From NCBI GenBank assembly GCA_006503535.1, contig QYRS01000001.1:3348001-3412000 (forward strand): a stretch of DNA of 64,000 nucleotides. The letters run 5' to 3'. Shown here piece after piece: positions 1 through 11,699 of the stretch (the first letter of the stretch is position 1; the number at the start of each line of letters is the position of its first letter). Position numbers and translations under genes: made by a program. The notes below the pieces were generated by a model. The model worked only from the letters and a program-made list of their open reading frames with translations, had not been told where the DNA came from and did no database searches. The stretch is from Arthrinium phaeospermum. Lineage: Eukaryota; Ascomycota; Sordariomycetes; Amphisphaeriales; Apiosporaceae.

Positions 1-1814
1 TCAGGCGCGAGGCGGTGCGGACGGTGGGCATGCCGACCTGGTCCGAGGGGAAGTGGCGCTCGTAGGCCTTGAGGAAGCTGTCCGTCTCGAAGAACTTGGG
101 CTGGACGGGGAACTGGAGCTCCTTCCACTCGGCCAGCAGCGGCGCACAGCTCGCGGTACTCGTCCAGCTTCATCCCGGGATCAGCCACGGCATCATGGTC
201 CACGTGTTGCCCCGTCCCGTCCGGGGAGGGCAGCAGCGTCGCGTACGCGTAGGTGCCTCGGCAAAGGTCGGGGAAGCGACGCATGTAGGCCTCGAGCGCG
301 GCGTACGGACCTCGTTGCCTCGCGGTACTCGTCCAGCTTCATCCCCGGGATCAGCCACGGCATCATGGTCCACGTGTGCCCCGTCCGTCCGGGGAGGGCA
401 GCAGCGTCGCGTACGCGTAGGTGCCGGCCTCGGCAAAGTCGGGGAAGCGACGCATGTAGGCCTCGAGCGCGGCGTACAGGACCTCGTTGCTGACGGCGGC
501 GTCGGCGCCCGTGCCGGACGTCATGGTGAAGGTCATGCCGGAGAATTTCATGCGCGGGTGCACGCGCACCGTCATCGAGGTGACGACGCCAAAGGTGCCG
601 CCGCCGCCGCCGCGCAGGGCCCAGAAGAGGTCCGGGTGGTTGGCCTCATCCGCCGTCACGAAGCGGCCGTCGGGCGTCACGACGTCGATGCTCAAGACCT
701 GGTCGGCGGCCATGCCGTACTTGCCCGTCAGGGGCGATAGGCCGCCGCCGGCGGTGTAGCCACCTGCGGTGCCGACGGTCTGATCGTTTCAAAGTCAGCT
801 TTGTGATCGGTAATGCTCGTCGTTGCGTCCGACTTACTCTGCCTTCGCCGTCAGGGCGGTCACGCCATGCTTGTCCGCGGCCTCGTACAATTGGTACCCC
901 GCGATGCCGGCGCCCATCTTGATCGCGGGGCCCGTGTAGGAAGTGGCGGGAGAGCTGTACTTCGAAATGAAGTCGATGTCGTTCATGGTGGTGAGTCCAG
1001 ATCGACAGGGAGCCGGCGCCGGTGGACTTGCCGACGTCATGGCCTGTGTTGCGCACGATCAGCGCACGCCCGTGTTACGGGCAAAGTTGACGGCCAGCTG
1101 GATCTCGGCGACCGTAGTCACGTGACCACGTACGAGGGAGATCCGCCGAGCTCGCAGGTGGCCGGCAACACCGGCATTCTGTGGTAGGCAGGTGCTGCCC
1201 TGGAATAGGGGCCATCATGGAGATGGGGTGCAGTGTGCTATGAGGCAGTCATTAGGACATGTTTTCTTTGAGGGTATTTCTGAGGGAGATGGTACTCACT
1301 GAATGGTCGAATGATTCCACTGGGCCAGTAAGTCCTGGCATTTGGCATCATTGTAGTGGTCCCCTGCGTAGCAAACAGCACCAAGTGGAACAGGCGTGAT
1401 CAACTTGCCCCCAGTGAGTGCGTTGAAGATGTCCCAAGTCTCCGTGGTAGGCCATGCACTCTCCCCAGGGAACGCCTTGCACTTGGGGGTGTCAGGCAGC
1501 GACCCGTATCGAATCGAAAGAGAGTAGCATCGCTGATATCCAGGGACGTGAGGTTAGCAAGCACGGCGTCGGTGAGCTGAAAGCTTCAGGACTGCTCGAT
1601 TCTGGCCGGACGTGCTCAAAGGCTGGGGCGATGTTGCGGGAGGTGGCGACTGAGCGCTGTCAGTTCTTGATATTATAGCTTTCTCATGATATGTCAATGG
1701 ACGCTGAAGGGTTGACTTACGTTTGACCTTGCCACGCAGAAGAACGCTCTGCGAGGAAACGAGCGGCGACAGCGCCGCGACCGCTGCCAAAGCAGGAACT
1801 GACGAATGAAACAT
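1..1814 (-). pseudogene. FAD-linked (BBE-like) oxidoreductase, partial, frame-broken
   Basis: Secreted FAD-dependent oxidase of the berberine-bridge/6-hydroxynicotine-oxidase family, which oxidises small alcohols, sugars or secondary metabolites outside the cell. Reading right to left: a signal-peptide-like start at 1814 (MFHSSVPALAAVAALS), an intron with donor GTAAGT near 1727, segments TETWDIFNALTGGK and CYAGDHYNDAK, an intron near 1203-1300, PSYVV, TVAEIQLAVNFARNTG, NTGHDVGKSTGAGS (the conserved FAD-linking His region), an intron near 767-833, then [17 protein letters not shown] and [15 protein letters not shown]. The C-terminus (FETDSFLKAYERHFPSDQVG) runs off the left edge. The reading frame breaks near 985, 1063, 1125, 1160 and 1505, mostly by single-base gains or losses in short runs, and a 169-bp tandem duplication (150-490) interrupts the C-terminal half. 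Family assignment is secure. Whether this is a true pseudogene or poor sequence at a contig end cannot be decided here. Confidence 0.8.
150..490. repeat. 169-bp tandem duplication inside the oxidoreductase gene
   Basis: Two adjacent copies (150-318 and 319-490) both begin CTCGCGGTACTCGTCCAGC and end GACCTCGTTGC. The copies differ only by small insertions or deletions: an extra C, T versus TT, CC versus CCC, a 3-base GGC, G versus GG, and an A. I see no substitutions. The right copy stays in frame with upstream coding sequence; the left copy joins the downstream coding sequence. Confidence 0.9.
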
Positions 1815-4233
1815 TGTGTGGAAGATGCACGGTCCCGGGCTGTTCAGATAAATGAATGACTGGTGCCTGATCGGCAATTGAACGAATGAATAGGGAATAT
1901 GCCCTGGGTGACACTAGTAGCTTCCTAGCCAGCACTCTCAACCAACCAACCGAACGAATCCAAGTAGGCTGGAGAGAGAAGAGCAAAGCTGAGACATGCA
2001 AACGCGGGAGGAACGTCGAGAGGATATCAATGATGTCTAGCCCGGTGGAGACCGACTAATCTCCATCGGCAACGGCCATGAAAAGATGGTGTTCTCGGAC
2101 ACCACTGGGCTCGAGAATTACGCGCACGGGCAAGCCGACTCAATCGGGACACCTGCATCCATCGCCGTGGGAAGCACCAAGGTGTCGCTCGGCACCGGCA
2201 CGGAAGATACCTGTCCAACTGCGGCACGGAAAACTGCCAACTCGTGATATCAGACCATTGCCAGGCCCCAACAGGCACGGCGTCAAATAGCTGCCAACAT
2301 CCAATTTCCGTCATATGCGGCGGGTTTAAAACCCAAGTCTCGAGTGAGAGGGTATAATGAGTGACATATAGCTTGTAAAAGACCATAAGAGTAAACAGCC
2401 CGCGTACCAAGAGCTCCAATACGACCAGACTCTAGAGGAATCTGGAATGAACATCCGCGTATGTAGGCGTAGGCCCACATACCTTGATGTTGACCAGGTT
2501 TGTGACGTGACCCCTGCATAGTCAAAAAGGGGCCCCACGAGACGAGGGGGGACAGACGACAGGGGGAGGAGAAAAGGCCGGTTGACGAACCGACAGCCAA
2601 ACATTTGGGCCAGGAACGGGCCATGGCCATCCAAGATTTGGTCAGCTCTGGTTCTTCATGTCAGCAGTTGCGAATAGCGAAGGAATAAAATGCAAGTTTG
2701 ATTTGCATTACGCTCGTATCGCGACTTATCCGGCGCGACTGCATGGCGCATATTGGCAATACTCATTTGGGCCTGCTGACTCGCAATCCTGTTCTGCCGG
2801 CGTCGCCAAGCCCGGTCGTGATGACGATCTTTGCCACTTCAGCCCGACCAGGACCGGCGGGGCAGGAAGGATCACTGGCAGGGTCGCACTGCGCGACAGA
2901 GACGGGCAGTGATCTGTTGATTCAGGAACCCGATCCAGTGCATTGGGCCGAAGGACTCGCCCTGTCGTCTTCGCCTTTTGCGACCTCACTGTCGTAGTCA
3001 CATAACGGTGCAACATATCATCGACCCAGCCCAGGTCCAGGATGACTTTGACCATCACGCCCCGGATCAGCACAATGATCTGGGCAATTTGCAGATTCAA
3101 TGCCCGTCAGTTTTCACGATGGCGGCTCTCCTATGAAGAAGAACAGAACAACAGATGCCACAGACCTACTGTACTGACTCAATTACCTTGTATTACAAAA
3201 GCCTTCAAACAATTGATATCTCGAACTGGCCTGCAAATTAGGGTAGTCCTGCATAAAACGAAACATAAACCTGGTTGTGACGAGAAACAAATGGGCTCTC
3301 GCGATTGGGCGGCATCTCCACAAAGGGTCCGAGCAGAGCACTTGACAGCCCGAGCGATGCGACGCTGTTACTGCGGGTCTCCCCATATTACCGATACGAC
3401 CCTGGCTACGCATCCGGAACGACAGCAAATGCACACTCATCACGTCAATTTTGTTCCCCAAGTGCACCCCCTCCCCCATCGCCTCCAGAACCGAGCGTTG
3501 TGAAACTAGAAACAGCAGTAGTGTTGCCTTGCCCAAGGGTGAGTAACATCCTCAATAGCCCCTTGCTGAGGATGTCCAATCTTGTCAACGGGTTTGTCGG
3601 TTCTCACCAATCGCATTGCAGCACCGGAGCAGAATCCGGGGCAGTTGGTCAGCTTAAAAGGAGGCTAACGGTTTTCTCGTGCCTGTCTGATCGGCGGTCG
3701 GACTGGGCGGCGACATGCTCCCCTGATTCTGCGAGTAATGTAACACTCAGCCTCCAACACACAGAAGCAGACAGACGCAATGGATGGATAGAGATAGTAA
3801 TTATATGTGTGAAAGTTCTTTATCACTTCCTACATGTCTCGCTACCGTAATTATTCTTCTCAATAATTCTCCGCCGAACTATCGACGTACAATTTTGCAA
3901 CTTGCTCAGTTCCTTCTCATCCTTCACTTGACCTGGGAAGGAAGACCGGTCGCTGCCACTGCCAGGGGTATTGCATATGCGGCTCAGAGTTCTCAAAAGT
4001 CTGGAAAGCCCCATTATCCGCGCCTCCTTGGCACCCACGCCCTATTTTCCATCCGCTTTTCTTTTTAAAGAACCCGGTATCCGTCCCGTTTCCATTTGGA
4101 CTTGCAGTTAGGGAAGAGGAAGATCCAGGTAGACGAACTGCGCGTCAGAGAGAAGGATATCACTCGTTCTATCCACCTCTCCCCGCCTGAGCGTGTGCAA
4201 GGAGCGCCCACAACAGCGTCGTTGGCCGTCATC
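1815..4233. other. intergenic, no supported gene
   Basis: About 2.4 kb between the divergent oxidoreductase and rhodopsin-fold genes. Short open frames exist on both strands (for example minus-strand frames at 2027-2634), but none shows a recognisable domain, plausible splice structure or codon pattern like the neighbouring genes. It presumably holds the promoters of both flanking genes. Confidence 0.5.
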
Positions 4234-5809
4234 ATGGCTGTCCCTGCGACGCCCGATATCTCGGCCATGCCTACGCCACCCAAACAGGCCGTCGCTCTTT
4301 TCATCATCGTCTTCTTTACGGTGATCGCCTTCATCGCATTCTCGCTGAGGGTCTGGACCCGGTTGCGGGTCACCAGACAATGGGGCCTGGGTACGTTATC
4401 TACCCCAGGAATGGGCCAGTTGGTGCATGTTCGCGGGAGGAAAGTTGTGCTGACTTGTGATATCTGTGATATGTGTAGATGATACACTAATGGTCCCGGC
4501 TGAGGTATGATCCCTTCCTTGAACGGGCTATGCATGGTTGCTAACCTGTGCCTAGTTATGTTCGTTGCTCATGTCCCCTCCTTTCTACATGTGTAAGTAC
4601 AACGTCTTAATACCGACTTGACTCTCAAGTTGGAGTTATGGACCGCCCCATCTAACCCGCACACCCCCAGACGCCAAACTCGGCTACTTCGGCTGGCACA
4701 AGCAAGACGTGCCCCAGGACTTCGACCCCTCGCCGGGCCTGTGGTGGTTCTACCTGTCGCAAATCTTCTACAACCCGATCCTGGCCCTGGTCAAGTGCTC
4801 GGTGCTCGTCTTCATCCTGCGCGTCGGCGGCTTGCGGACGGGCGTGCGGCGCGCCTGCTTCGGCCTCATCACCTTCACGGCGCTGCAGGCCGTCGCCATC
4901 TTCTTCGCCGTGCTGCTGCAGTGCCTGCCCATCGAGGCCAACTGGGACATGGCGGCCAGGGCCGACGCCCGCTGCATCGACAACGCGTTCCATGTTACGA
5001 TTTCTAGCATCACCATCTTGACCGACATCCTCGTCGTGGCGCTGCCGTTTTACGTGTTCCTGGGGTTGAAGATGCGGAAGGCGACCAAGATTGCCGTGAT
5101 TTGCGTTTTTGCCATGGGTGGAGTGTAAGTCTCCTGTTAGCCCTTTTCCGCATACCCATGACAGTGAGGATACAAAAATGAAACCATTTGGCTAACCCGA
5201 CAACCCCCTTCAAGTGTCACCATCGTCGGCATCGTCCGCATCTGGGGCGTGATCCAGCTCTTCTACTACCCCAACCCCAACGGCGACAACTTCTACGACA
5301 TCAAGATGGTGCTCTCCGTGGTCGAAGTCAACACCGCCATCGTCACTGCCTGCGCGCCCGCCCTGCGGCCCCTGCTGCGCCACATGTTCCCCTCGCTCTT
5401 CGCCCTGTCGAGCTCGGACGACTACTACCAAAAGAGCCCCGGCACCGGCAACGGCGACGGCAGCAACAGCAAACACCACCCGTACGGCCAGGGCAGCCGC
5501 AACTTCAGCAAGAAGATGTACGGTGGCGGCGCCGGCGGCGACTTGTCGCGCACCAGATTGCACCACCGCCAACACCCGAACGGGAACAACATCGCCATGA
5601 AACCGCTGCGGGGGTTCGACTCACCTAACCACTCGGGTCATGTCGAGGTGCGCGGGTCGACGCCTACGGGGTCCGACGAGGCCATCATGACGTACAACGG
5701 CATCATGCGGACCATGGACGTCAAGGTGCAGTACGAGGACATGGAGCCGCTCAAGAATACGGAGACGGTGAACGTGAAAGGGAGGCCGTCGAAAGGGTCC
5801 TTTGACTAG
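4234..5809 (+). CDS. rhodopsin-fold (PTH11-like) integral membrane protein
   Basis: Five exons: 4234-4390, 4479-4504, 4556-4592, 4671-5124, 5215-5809, giving 422 residues. All junctions have GT/AG ends and the phases agree. The protein has the seven-helix fungal 'rhodopsin domain' layout: first helix VALFIIVFFTVIAFIAF, the conserved WGLDDTLM stretch created by joining exons 1 and 2, LWWFYLSQIFYNPILALVK, the extracellular ANWD segment followed by a Cys in RCIDNAFH, and TILTDILVVALPFYVFLGLK. The last exon ends in a roughly 150-residue hydrophilic, Gly/Ser/Asn/His-rich cytosolic tail. There is no CFEM domain before helix 1. Members are plasma-membrane proteins related to PTH11-type receptors; the ligand is unknown. 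The start at 4234 is chosen over an in-frame ATG at 4096 because the intervening 46 residues are charged and precede the first helix without resembling the family. Confidence 0.88.
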
Positions 5810-5968
5810 TTGTATTATTATTATGTACGCCCAAAAAGCGGCGGTTCATGTCCTGACTATGCAGTCGTTCCTCATGTAATGTAATATATACCCATGACAT
5901 ACATCATTTCGAATCAAAGGCTCCTTAAACAGCATGCGCGAACCCAATTGATCATATACATTACTCCT

Positions 5969-7349
5969 TCAAAAGCCAACAGGGTCCCTCCTGCCGCTTT
6001 TCCGCTTCGTCCCCGGCATGGGCGTCACGACGGTATAGTTGCAAGTCGGACACGAGGTCTTCGTGTTCGGCGTCTCCGGGTACTTATCCTGGCCGTACGT
6101 CGAGTTCAGCGACACCTGGCCCACGACGTTGCCGGACTCGAGCCGGATCCACGTGTCGACGGCCTTCTCCTTTCTGAGCTGGGCCTGCGTGATGAGGATC
6201 TGTCGGGACCCCCGCTCCCAGCTGCCGTAGCCGCCGTAGCCCGTGTGCTGCCCAAAGCAGACGTTGAGCCCGTGGCCCGCCACCGTCATGCCCGGCAGCA
6301 CCCCTCCCACTTGTAGCACCATGTGTCGCCGTGGTCGTGCCCCGAGAAGAGCCCCATCAGCCCCGGCGTCGTGGTCACGGCCTGCATGAACGGCACGTCC
6401 TGGCCGCCGTAGTCGCAGGTGCCGTCGTCGCGGCCGTCGGGACACCAGCCCTGCGCCTGCTGCGCGAGCGGCGTGTCATCGTCGATGCCCGGCTGTCGAT
6501 GCCCGTCGACGCCGGCCTCCTGTAGCGCCAGCGACGCGTTGGTGGGGATGTGCACGAACGCCAGCGAGGGGATGATCTTCTGGTGCTTTTCCGTCAGCTC
6601 GGCGTTGGTCTGCAGAAACCAGTTGACGACGCCGACGTCGACCCAGTCGGGCTGGCCGACCTTGTCGCCGTTCGCGTGCTTCTGCTGGTAGCGCCAGCCG
6701 CCGCGGCTGTCGAAGAACCACAGGAGCAGCTCGGGCGCGCAGGCATCAACAGCCTTCCCACCGATGATGCACTTCGGGTCGTAGACGGGCAGGTAGTAGT
6801 TGGAGACGCCCGCGTCGTCGCCCGAGACCATCTGCCTGGTCCGCGCGTTGGGCCAGCGGCGCTCGCGGGCTAAGATGGTGGCGCCGGTGACGTTGAAGCT
6901 GTGGTCGTGGTTGCCGTACGTCGAGGCCCAGGAGAGCCCGCGCTCGACCAGGGGGCCGACGATCTGGTCGACGTACTCGGTGCTGTTCTCCAGGTACGTG
7001 TTCTCGCCCGTGATGAGGTCGCCGTTGAGCACGACCAGGCCGGGGCTCTCGGCGTCGAGGATCTGGTTGATGACCCTGACGGAGTTGATGTCCTGCTGGG
7101 GGCCCCAGGTGTCCCATGCATCTGCGGGTTTCTTATCAGCAACGGGGCGGGATTATCACCATCGGCGCCGCGAATGGGGTCTGATAACGTACTTTCTCCG
7201 AAGTGCAGATCCTCAAAGATGGAGATTTGGAATGTGCCGTCTTTCCTAAACTGGAGGGGTGCGCGAAAGTCTGTTCTGTCTCTGGACTCTAGACTGCGCT
7301 GAAGCGAAAGCGTGATGAACAATGCTACAGCTAGAAGAACCAGCTTCAT
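5969..7349 (-). CDS. calcineurin-like phosphoesterase, one frame break
   Basis: Secreted or membrane-anchored metallophosphoesterase of the fungal Dcr2-like/purple-acid-phosphatase-like group, a two-metal phosphomonoesterase. Exon 1 is 7349-7193 (MKLVLLAVALFITLSL, a signal peptide or anchor); the intron 7192-7122 has donor GTACGT and acceptor CCGCAG; exon 2 starts at 7121. The metal-binding series is visible in order: EDLHFGEN (D-x-H), LNGDLITGEN (GD), YGNHDHSF (GNHD), FVHIPT (H) and SGHDHGDTW (GHDH). Just after GDTWCYKWEG, near 6301 in a C run, the frame shifts by one base and the rest (VLPGMTVAGHGLNVCFGQ to the stop at 5969) continues in another frame. Adding one C:G pair there would restore a protein of about 437 residues typical of the family. 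A sequencing error is likelier than decay because both sides are well conserved. An in-frame ATG further upstream (7550) adds an unconvincing leader. Confidence 0.85.
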
Positions 7350-8871
7350 GATGGGCGAGCAGCGCCAGCAGACGGCGAAATAGCTGGGCGGTTGGGGGCG
7401 ATTGAGACGACGCTGGACAGCGCCATCACTCTTCGGCGCAGCGGCCAGCGGGCCATTTTGCAGCTTTATATCTGCGCCTGCCGCGTCGTCATGGGCGCCT
7501 TCCTCTAGAAGTTGATAAGAGTGCATTAGAGAATGATAGTCGCCAGCCAACCCGAGCTTAATGGAAGGAATGCCACCCTCCCTCGAGTGAAGATGCCAAT
7601 TGCTGAGTCAAGCGATCGGATGCGAGACGTTGTTGGCATGTGTCGCTGGGGTTGACGGTTACTGGCCCACACAGCGCCAACCCCTCACTAACCTTGTAGC
7701 GGTTCGGAGCCCGGACTCTGGGGGTGCACACACTCCATCCAGCGACCTTCCTCATCTGGACAGCTCCCCAATGCACGACGTATCGTGGCTGCATATGCCA
7801 TGCGGCTATAGATGCACGACGATAATAAACCAATAACGAGATGATTTATTTCTTTGTTGAGATGGGATTGCCGGCTCACCTACCAAGCTTCGCGGTTAGG
7901 GCAAAGCTAAAGCATAATAGATTAATCAACACCCGCCTGCCAAATTTGCATTGGCTAACCTTTTCGTCCCCCCTTTCACACTCATGCCCCACACAAAGGA
8001 TGTGAGGTGTCGGCAGCTGCCAGATCCCGCAGGATTCAGGAGTTAACTTCGCTTCACCATCATCTCCTCCAGCGAACGGTACAGCCGACCTGCGGAGCAC
8101 TCGTCGTTTTGCATACAATAATTGGGTAAGCAAGTAGGGGTGCCCCTCCACAGATCGACTGGATCTGACCTTTCGCTGCCGTGAACTGCGACACAGATGC
8201 CAACAGCCTCTGCAGCGTGACTGTGCAGCCCATTCACCGTGACCCGTACAACCTAGGCTCTGGTGCGAGGTGCAATGAGATGAAGTGGCTGCAAGTCGCC
8301 TGGGCAACACGATTGCGCCGCGGCGTAAGTAGCATATGTGTGTCTTACTCGGATATTTGTCTTACTTTTGAGCGACGCGGGCAATGGTGGCACGGGACGG
8401 CCCAGCTGTCTTGTTTGCCTTGACCGCTCAGCTGGCATTCTAATGTTGCCCTGAGCGACTCGGGCCCTGGGTATACTAGACCAGGCCGATCTCCCGTCAA
8501 AAGCAAAGAAGAGGCAGGGAAAAGGCATGGCCCACCCCCGCCTTAGACCAGTCAATATGTCCAGTTTCGGGCTCGATCCGATGGAGCCGGCGGAAGCCCC
8601 GTACATGTCCATCACCTTGGCTATCGCACAACATAGTGCCACCATGCGGGGCGGCAGATAGCACAGCATCGCCAAGACGGGAACTGGGGCAAAATGTGAG
8701 ACGCTGCTAACCGTTCACCGCGGCCCAGGCCTCGGGCCTTCACACGTCGTTCAAAGTGTGTCTATGTATTTAGTTGCCCATATAAGGGTCGAGGTCAAGC
8801 CCATATCACGAACTTCTGGTCCCAAGCAACTCGCAAGACAGACCTCACCTTGCTCAGGAACGCCAGTCACC
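7350..8871. other. intergenic, divergent promoter region
   Basis: About 1.5 kb separating the divergent phosphoesterase and amine-oxidase genes. I found no coherent coding exon, RNA gene or repeat. Open frames here (for example minus 7876-8310) lack family resemblance and splice signals. Confidence 0.5.
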
Positions 8872-10837
8872 ATGTCTTCCACTCTGGTCAAGCTCGGAGG
8901 GGCAGTAGCGTTGTTGAACCTGCTGGCACCTCTGCCCCTTCTTGTTGCTCTTCCCGGTGCGACAGCCAGTGTTATACCCGCGGGGCAGCACCAACGTCGC
9001 CAACAAGGCAGTTGCCAGAAGACCAAGGTGGCCATCCTGTACGATAATCTCCAATAACACTTTCTTGATCCAAGGCTCTTGCTAACTCTTCAATACAGGG
9101 GCGCGGGCATCACCGGCATCACTATCGCGGTTAGTTTTACTCCCAAGTATCCCGCAGGATAGCCATCATCTGACAAGACACTTAGCAAACCTTGTCTCAA
9201 GCCTCTGTTACCGATTTTGTCATTGTCGAGTACAAGGACGAGATTGGCGGAAGACTTCACCATGAGAACTTTGGCCAGGGACCGGACGGGAAACCGCTGC
9301 TCGTCGAGTATGGTGCCAACTGGGCGCAGGGCCTGGGCACGCCCGGCGGCAAGGGTATGTGGTACCCCAGATCTGACTACTTTTGCTTAGGCGAAACCCA
9401 GCTAACACGCCCCCAGAGAACCCAATCTGGACACTTGTAAGCCGTGCTCTTGTGAATGGTGTCCCCTGCAACCGCTGACCGAAACTGCAGGAGAAGAAAT
9501 GGAACATCAAGAACACGCCGTCCGACTTTGACAAGATCTTGACCTACAACGAGACTGGCGAAGTGGACTTCGTGGCAGAGATTGCCGAGTACGAGGAAGC
9601 CGTCGATCGCATGGCTGCCGAAGCCGGTGAGCTACTGTCCGACAACATCCAGGACCGCACGATGCGCGAGGGCCTGGTTCATGTCGGATGGAAGCCGGAA
9701 CAGCGAGATTATCCCCAGGCGGCCGAGGCAGTGGAATGGTGGCTGTACGGTATGTCGAGGAGCAGGCTTAGTCCATACCCCCCACATTGTGCGAAGTCCA
9801 TACTAACTCTTGACACAGACGGCGAACAGGCCTACACCCCTGAGGAGACGTCGTTGGTCTTCAACGCGGCCGTCTCCAACTTCACGTTCCTCCAGTTCAG
9901 CAACGAGAACAACTTCATCGTCGACCAGCGCGGCCACAACACCTGGCTCAAGGGCGAGGCCTCCGAGTTTCTGACCCAGAATGACACTCGCTTACGCCTC
10001 GGCACCGTCGTGGAGAGCGTCGGGCATTCGGACGAGGGAGTCATCGTCGTCAACACGGACGGCTCCTGCATCGAGGCCGACTACGCCGTCACCACCTTCT
10101 CGCTGGGCGTCCTGCAGCACGAGGACGCCGTCGCCTTCGAGCCGGCGCTGCCCGAGTGGAAGCAGGTCGCCATCGAGTCGTTCCTGCTCGGCACCTACAC
10201 CAAGATCTTCCTGCAGTTCAACGAGACCTGGTGGCCGACCGAGACCGAGTTCTTCCTGTACGCGGACCCGGTGCAGCGGGGCTGGTACCCCATCTGGCAG
10301 TCCCTCGACAAAGAGGGCTTCTTCCCGGGCTCGCACGCCATCTTCGTCACCGTGACGGAGCGCGAGTCGCAGCGAGTCGAGCGCATGACGGACGACGAAA
10401 CGAAAGCCGAGGTCATGGCCGTCCTGCGCGCCATGTTCCCCGACGTCGACGTGCCCGAGCCCACGGCGTTCCAGTACCCGCGCTGGGGGCAGGTGCCCTG
10501 GTCCTACGGGTCGTTTTCGTGCTGGCCCGCCGGCACCACGCTCGAGCAGCACCAGAACCTGCGCGCCAACGTCGACCGGCTCTGGTTCGCGGGCGAGCAC
10601 ACCAGCGCCTCCTACTTTGGCTACATGCAGGGGGCCTGGTACGAGGGGCGCGACGTCGGCGGGCGGCTGGCCCGGCTGGTCAAGGGCGAGTGCTTGGGCG
10701 TCGCGCATAATGATGGGGTGTGTGGGAACATGGTGCGGTACGAGGTGCTGCACGGCACGACGGAAGAGGACGAGTACAATATCCAGAACGGGTGGGACGG
10801 GACTAGCTTCCAGACGAATGGGCTGGAGAATGCATGA
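8872..10837 (+). CDS. secreted flavin-containing amine oxidase
   Basis: FAD-dependent amine oxidase (monoamine/polyamine oxidase family), releasing aldehyde, amine and H2O2. Six exons: 8872-9038, 9099-9129, 9186-9354, 9417-9436, 9491-9749, 9819-10837; 554 residues with all phases consistent. An N-terminal signal peptide (hydrophobic stretch around residues 8-30) precedes the dinucleotide-binding LGAGITGITIA (about 56-66), formed across the exon 1/2 junction. VIVEYKDEIGGRLHH is the usual E-x-x-x-x-x-GGR motif. Near the C-terminus, LWFAGEHTSASYFGYMQGA is the conserved FAD-contacting segment found in the FMS1/polyamine-oxidase branch. WSYGSFSCWPAG supplies the aromatic cage region. The substrate (polyamine or monoamine) is not determinable here. 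The start codon lies about 110 bp after a TATA-like TATAAG. Confidence 0.92.
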
Positions 10838-11699
10838 GGCGTTGAACAACTATTACTATCTATGGGGCAAATAGTACATACTAGTTGGCAATGTGATGAA
10901 ACTTTTCTCGTCAGCACATCCATCATAGACTTCTGGGACATTTGGTGCGAAACTAGTTTGCATCATTTCAGGTGGTAGTTGGCTTTCGTCGTCGTCAAAT
11001 GCAATCGTGTCTAAATGAAGAATGTGTTCGCAATGTATCTCCAGAGAAAGGCTGGCGGGTGGAAGCTCCGACATCACCAATAGCATCGTCGTCCATCACG
11101 GGTATTGCTTTGACGAGCACCCCTATGATTGAAATGCGACGGGCGGGGAAAATAGGAGCGAATTCAGCCTGGTACTACGGTAACACTCGGCAGACCGTAA
11201 ACGATTATGATGCATCTGTAGTAATCATGGCCTACTTGCTGCCTGTTAAGCACCACTTGACTTGTTATGACGCATAAGGTGACCAACTTGATCAAAATAA
11301 TCTCATTCTTCGTATACTTGGGCCGAAGTTATGTCATTCTCTTCTTGTCTAGGTGTGACTCTATCCCTGACAATTCATTACTGTTTTCAAACGGAAGAAG
11401 CTAGTACCGATGAGCTGTGCTGCTGAATAACTATATCATTACTCCTAGGCCGAAACTGATCATCTGTAATTATATGGGCACGATATCACAGTGGTCACGT
11501 AAATCTATAAAATGAGTAGAAAGTTATAGAGAAAGCTTACAATGTAAACAAATTCGGTATTATAATTAGTTGCTAGGTAACTATGAACAGTTATAAACAG
11601 TAAAAACAAATCCAGTTTCGACCATAAACATACTCCTGGACGCTAGGCATTACTTTCCGTACTTGACCTCTGTGTCCATTCCCCCTTTCGTGGGGCCAA
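10838..11699. other. AT-rich intergenic spacer
   Basis: About 860 bp between convergent genes, visibly AT-rich from about 11250 to 11640. There is no coding exon, RNA gene or terminal repeat that I can see. It probably contains only the two 3' untranslated regions and spacer. Confidence 0.5.

Noticed and set aside
2027..2634. Overlapping minus-strand open frames that might be a gene
   Set aside because: No recognisable motif, no consistent splice path and no similarity in style to neighbouring coding sequence.
4096..4233. N-terminal extension of the first rhodopsin-fold protein
   Set aside because: In frame and starts with ATG, but adds 46 charged residues with no family resemblance; the ATG at 4234 sits at the usual distance before helix 1.
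11250..11640. RIP-mutated transposon in the AT-rich spacer
   Set aside because: AT-rich, but no transposase remnant, terminal repeats or second copy visible in the window; ordinary 3' spacer is sufficient.
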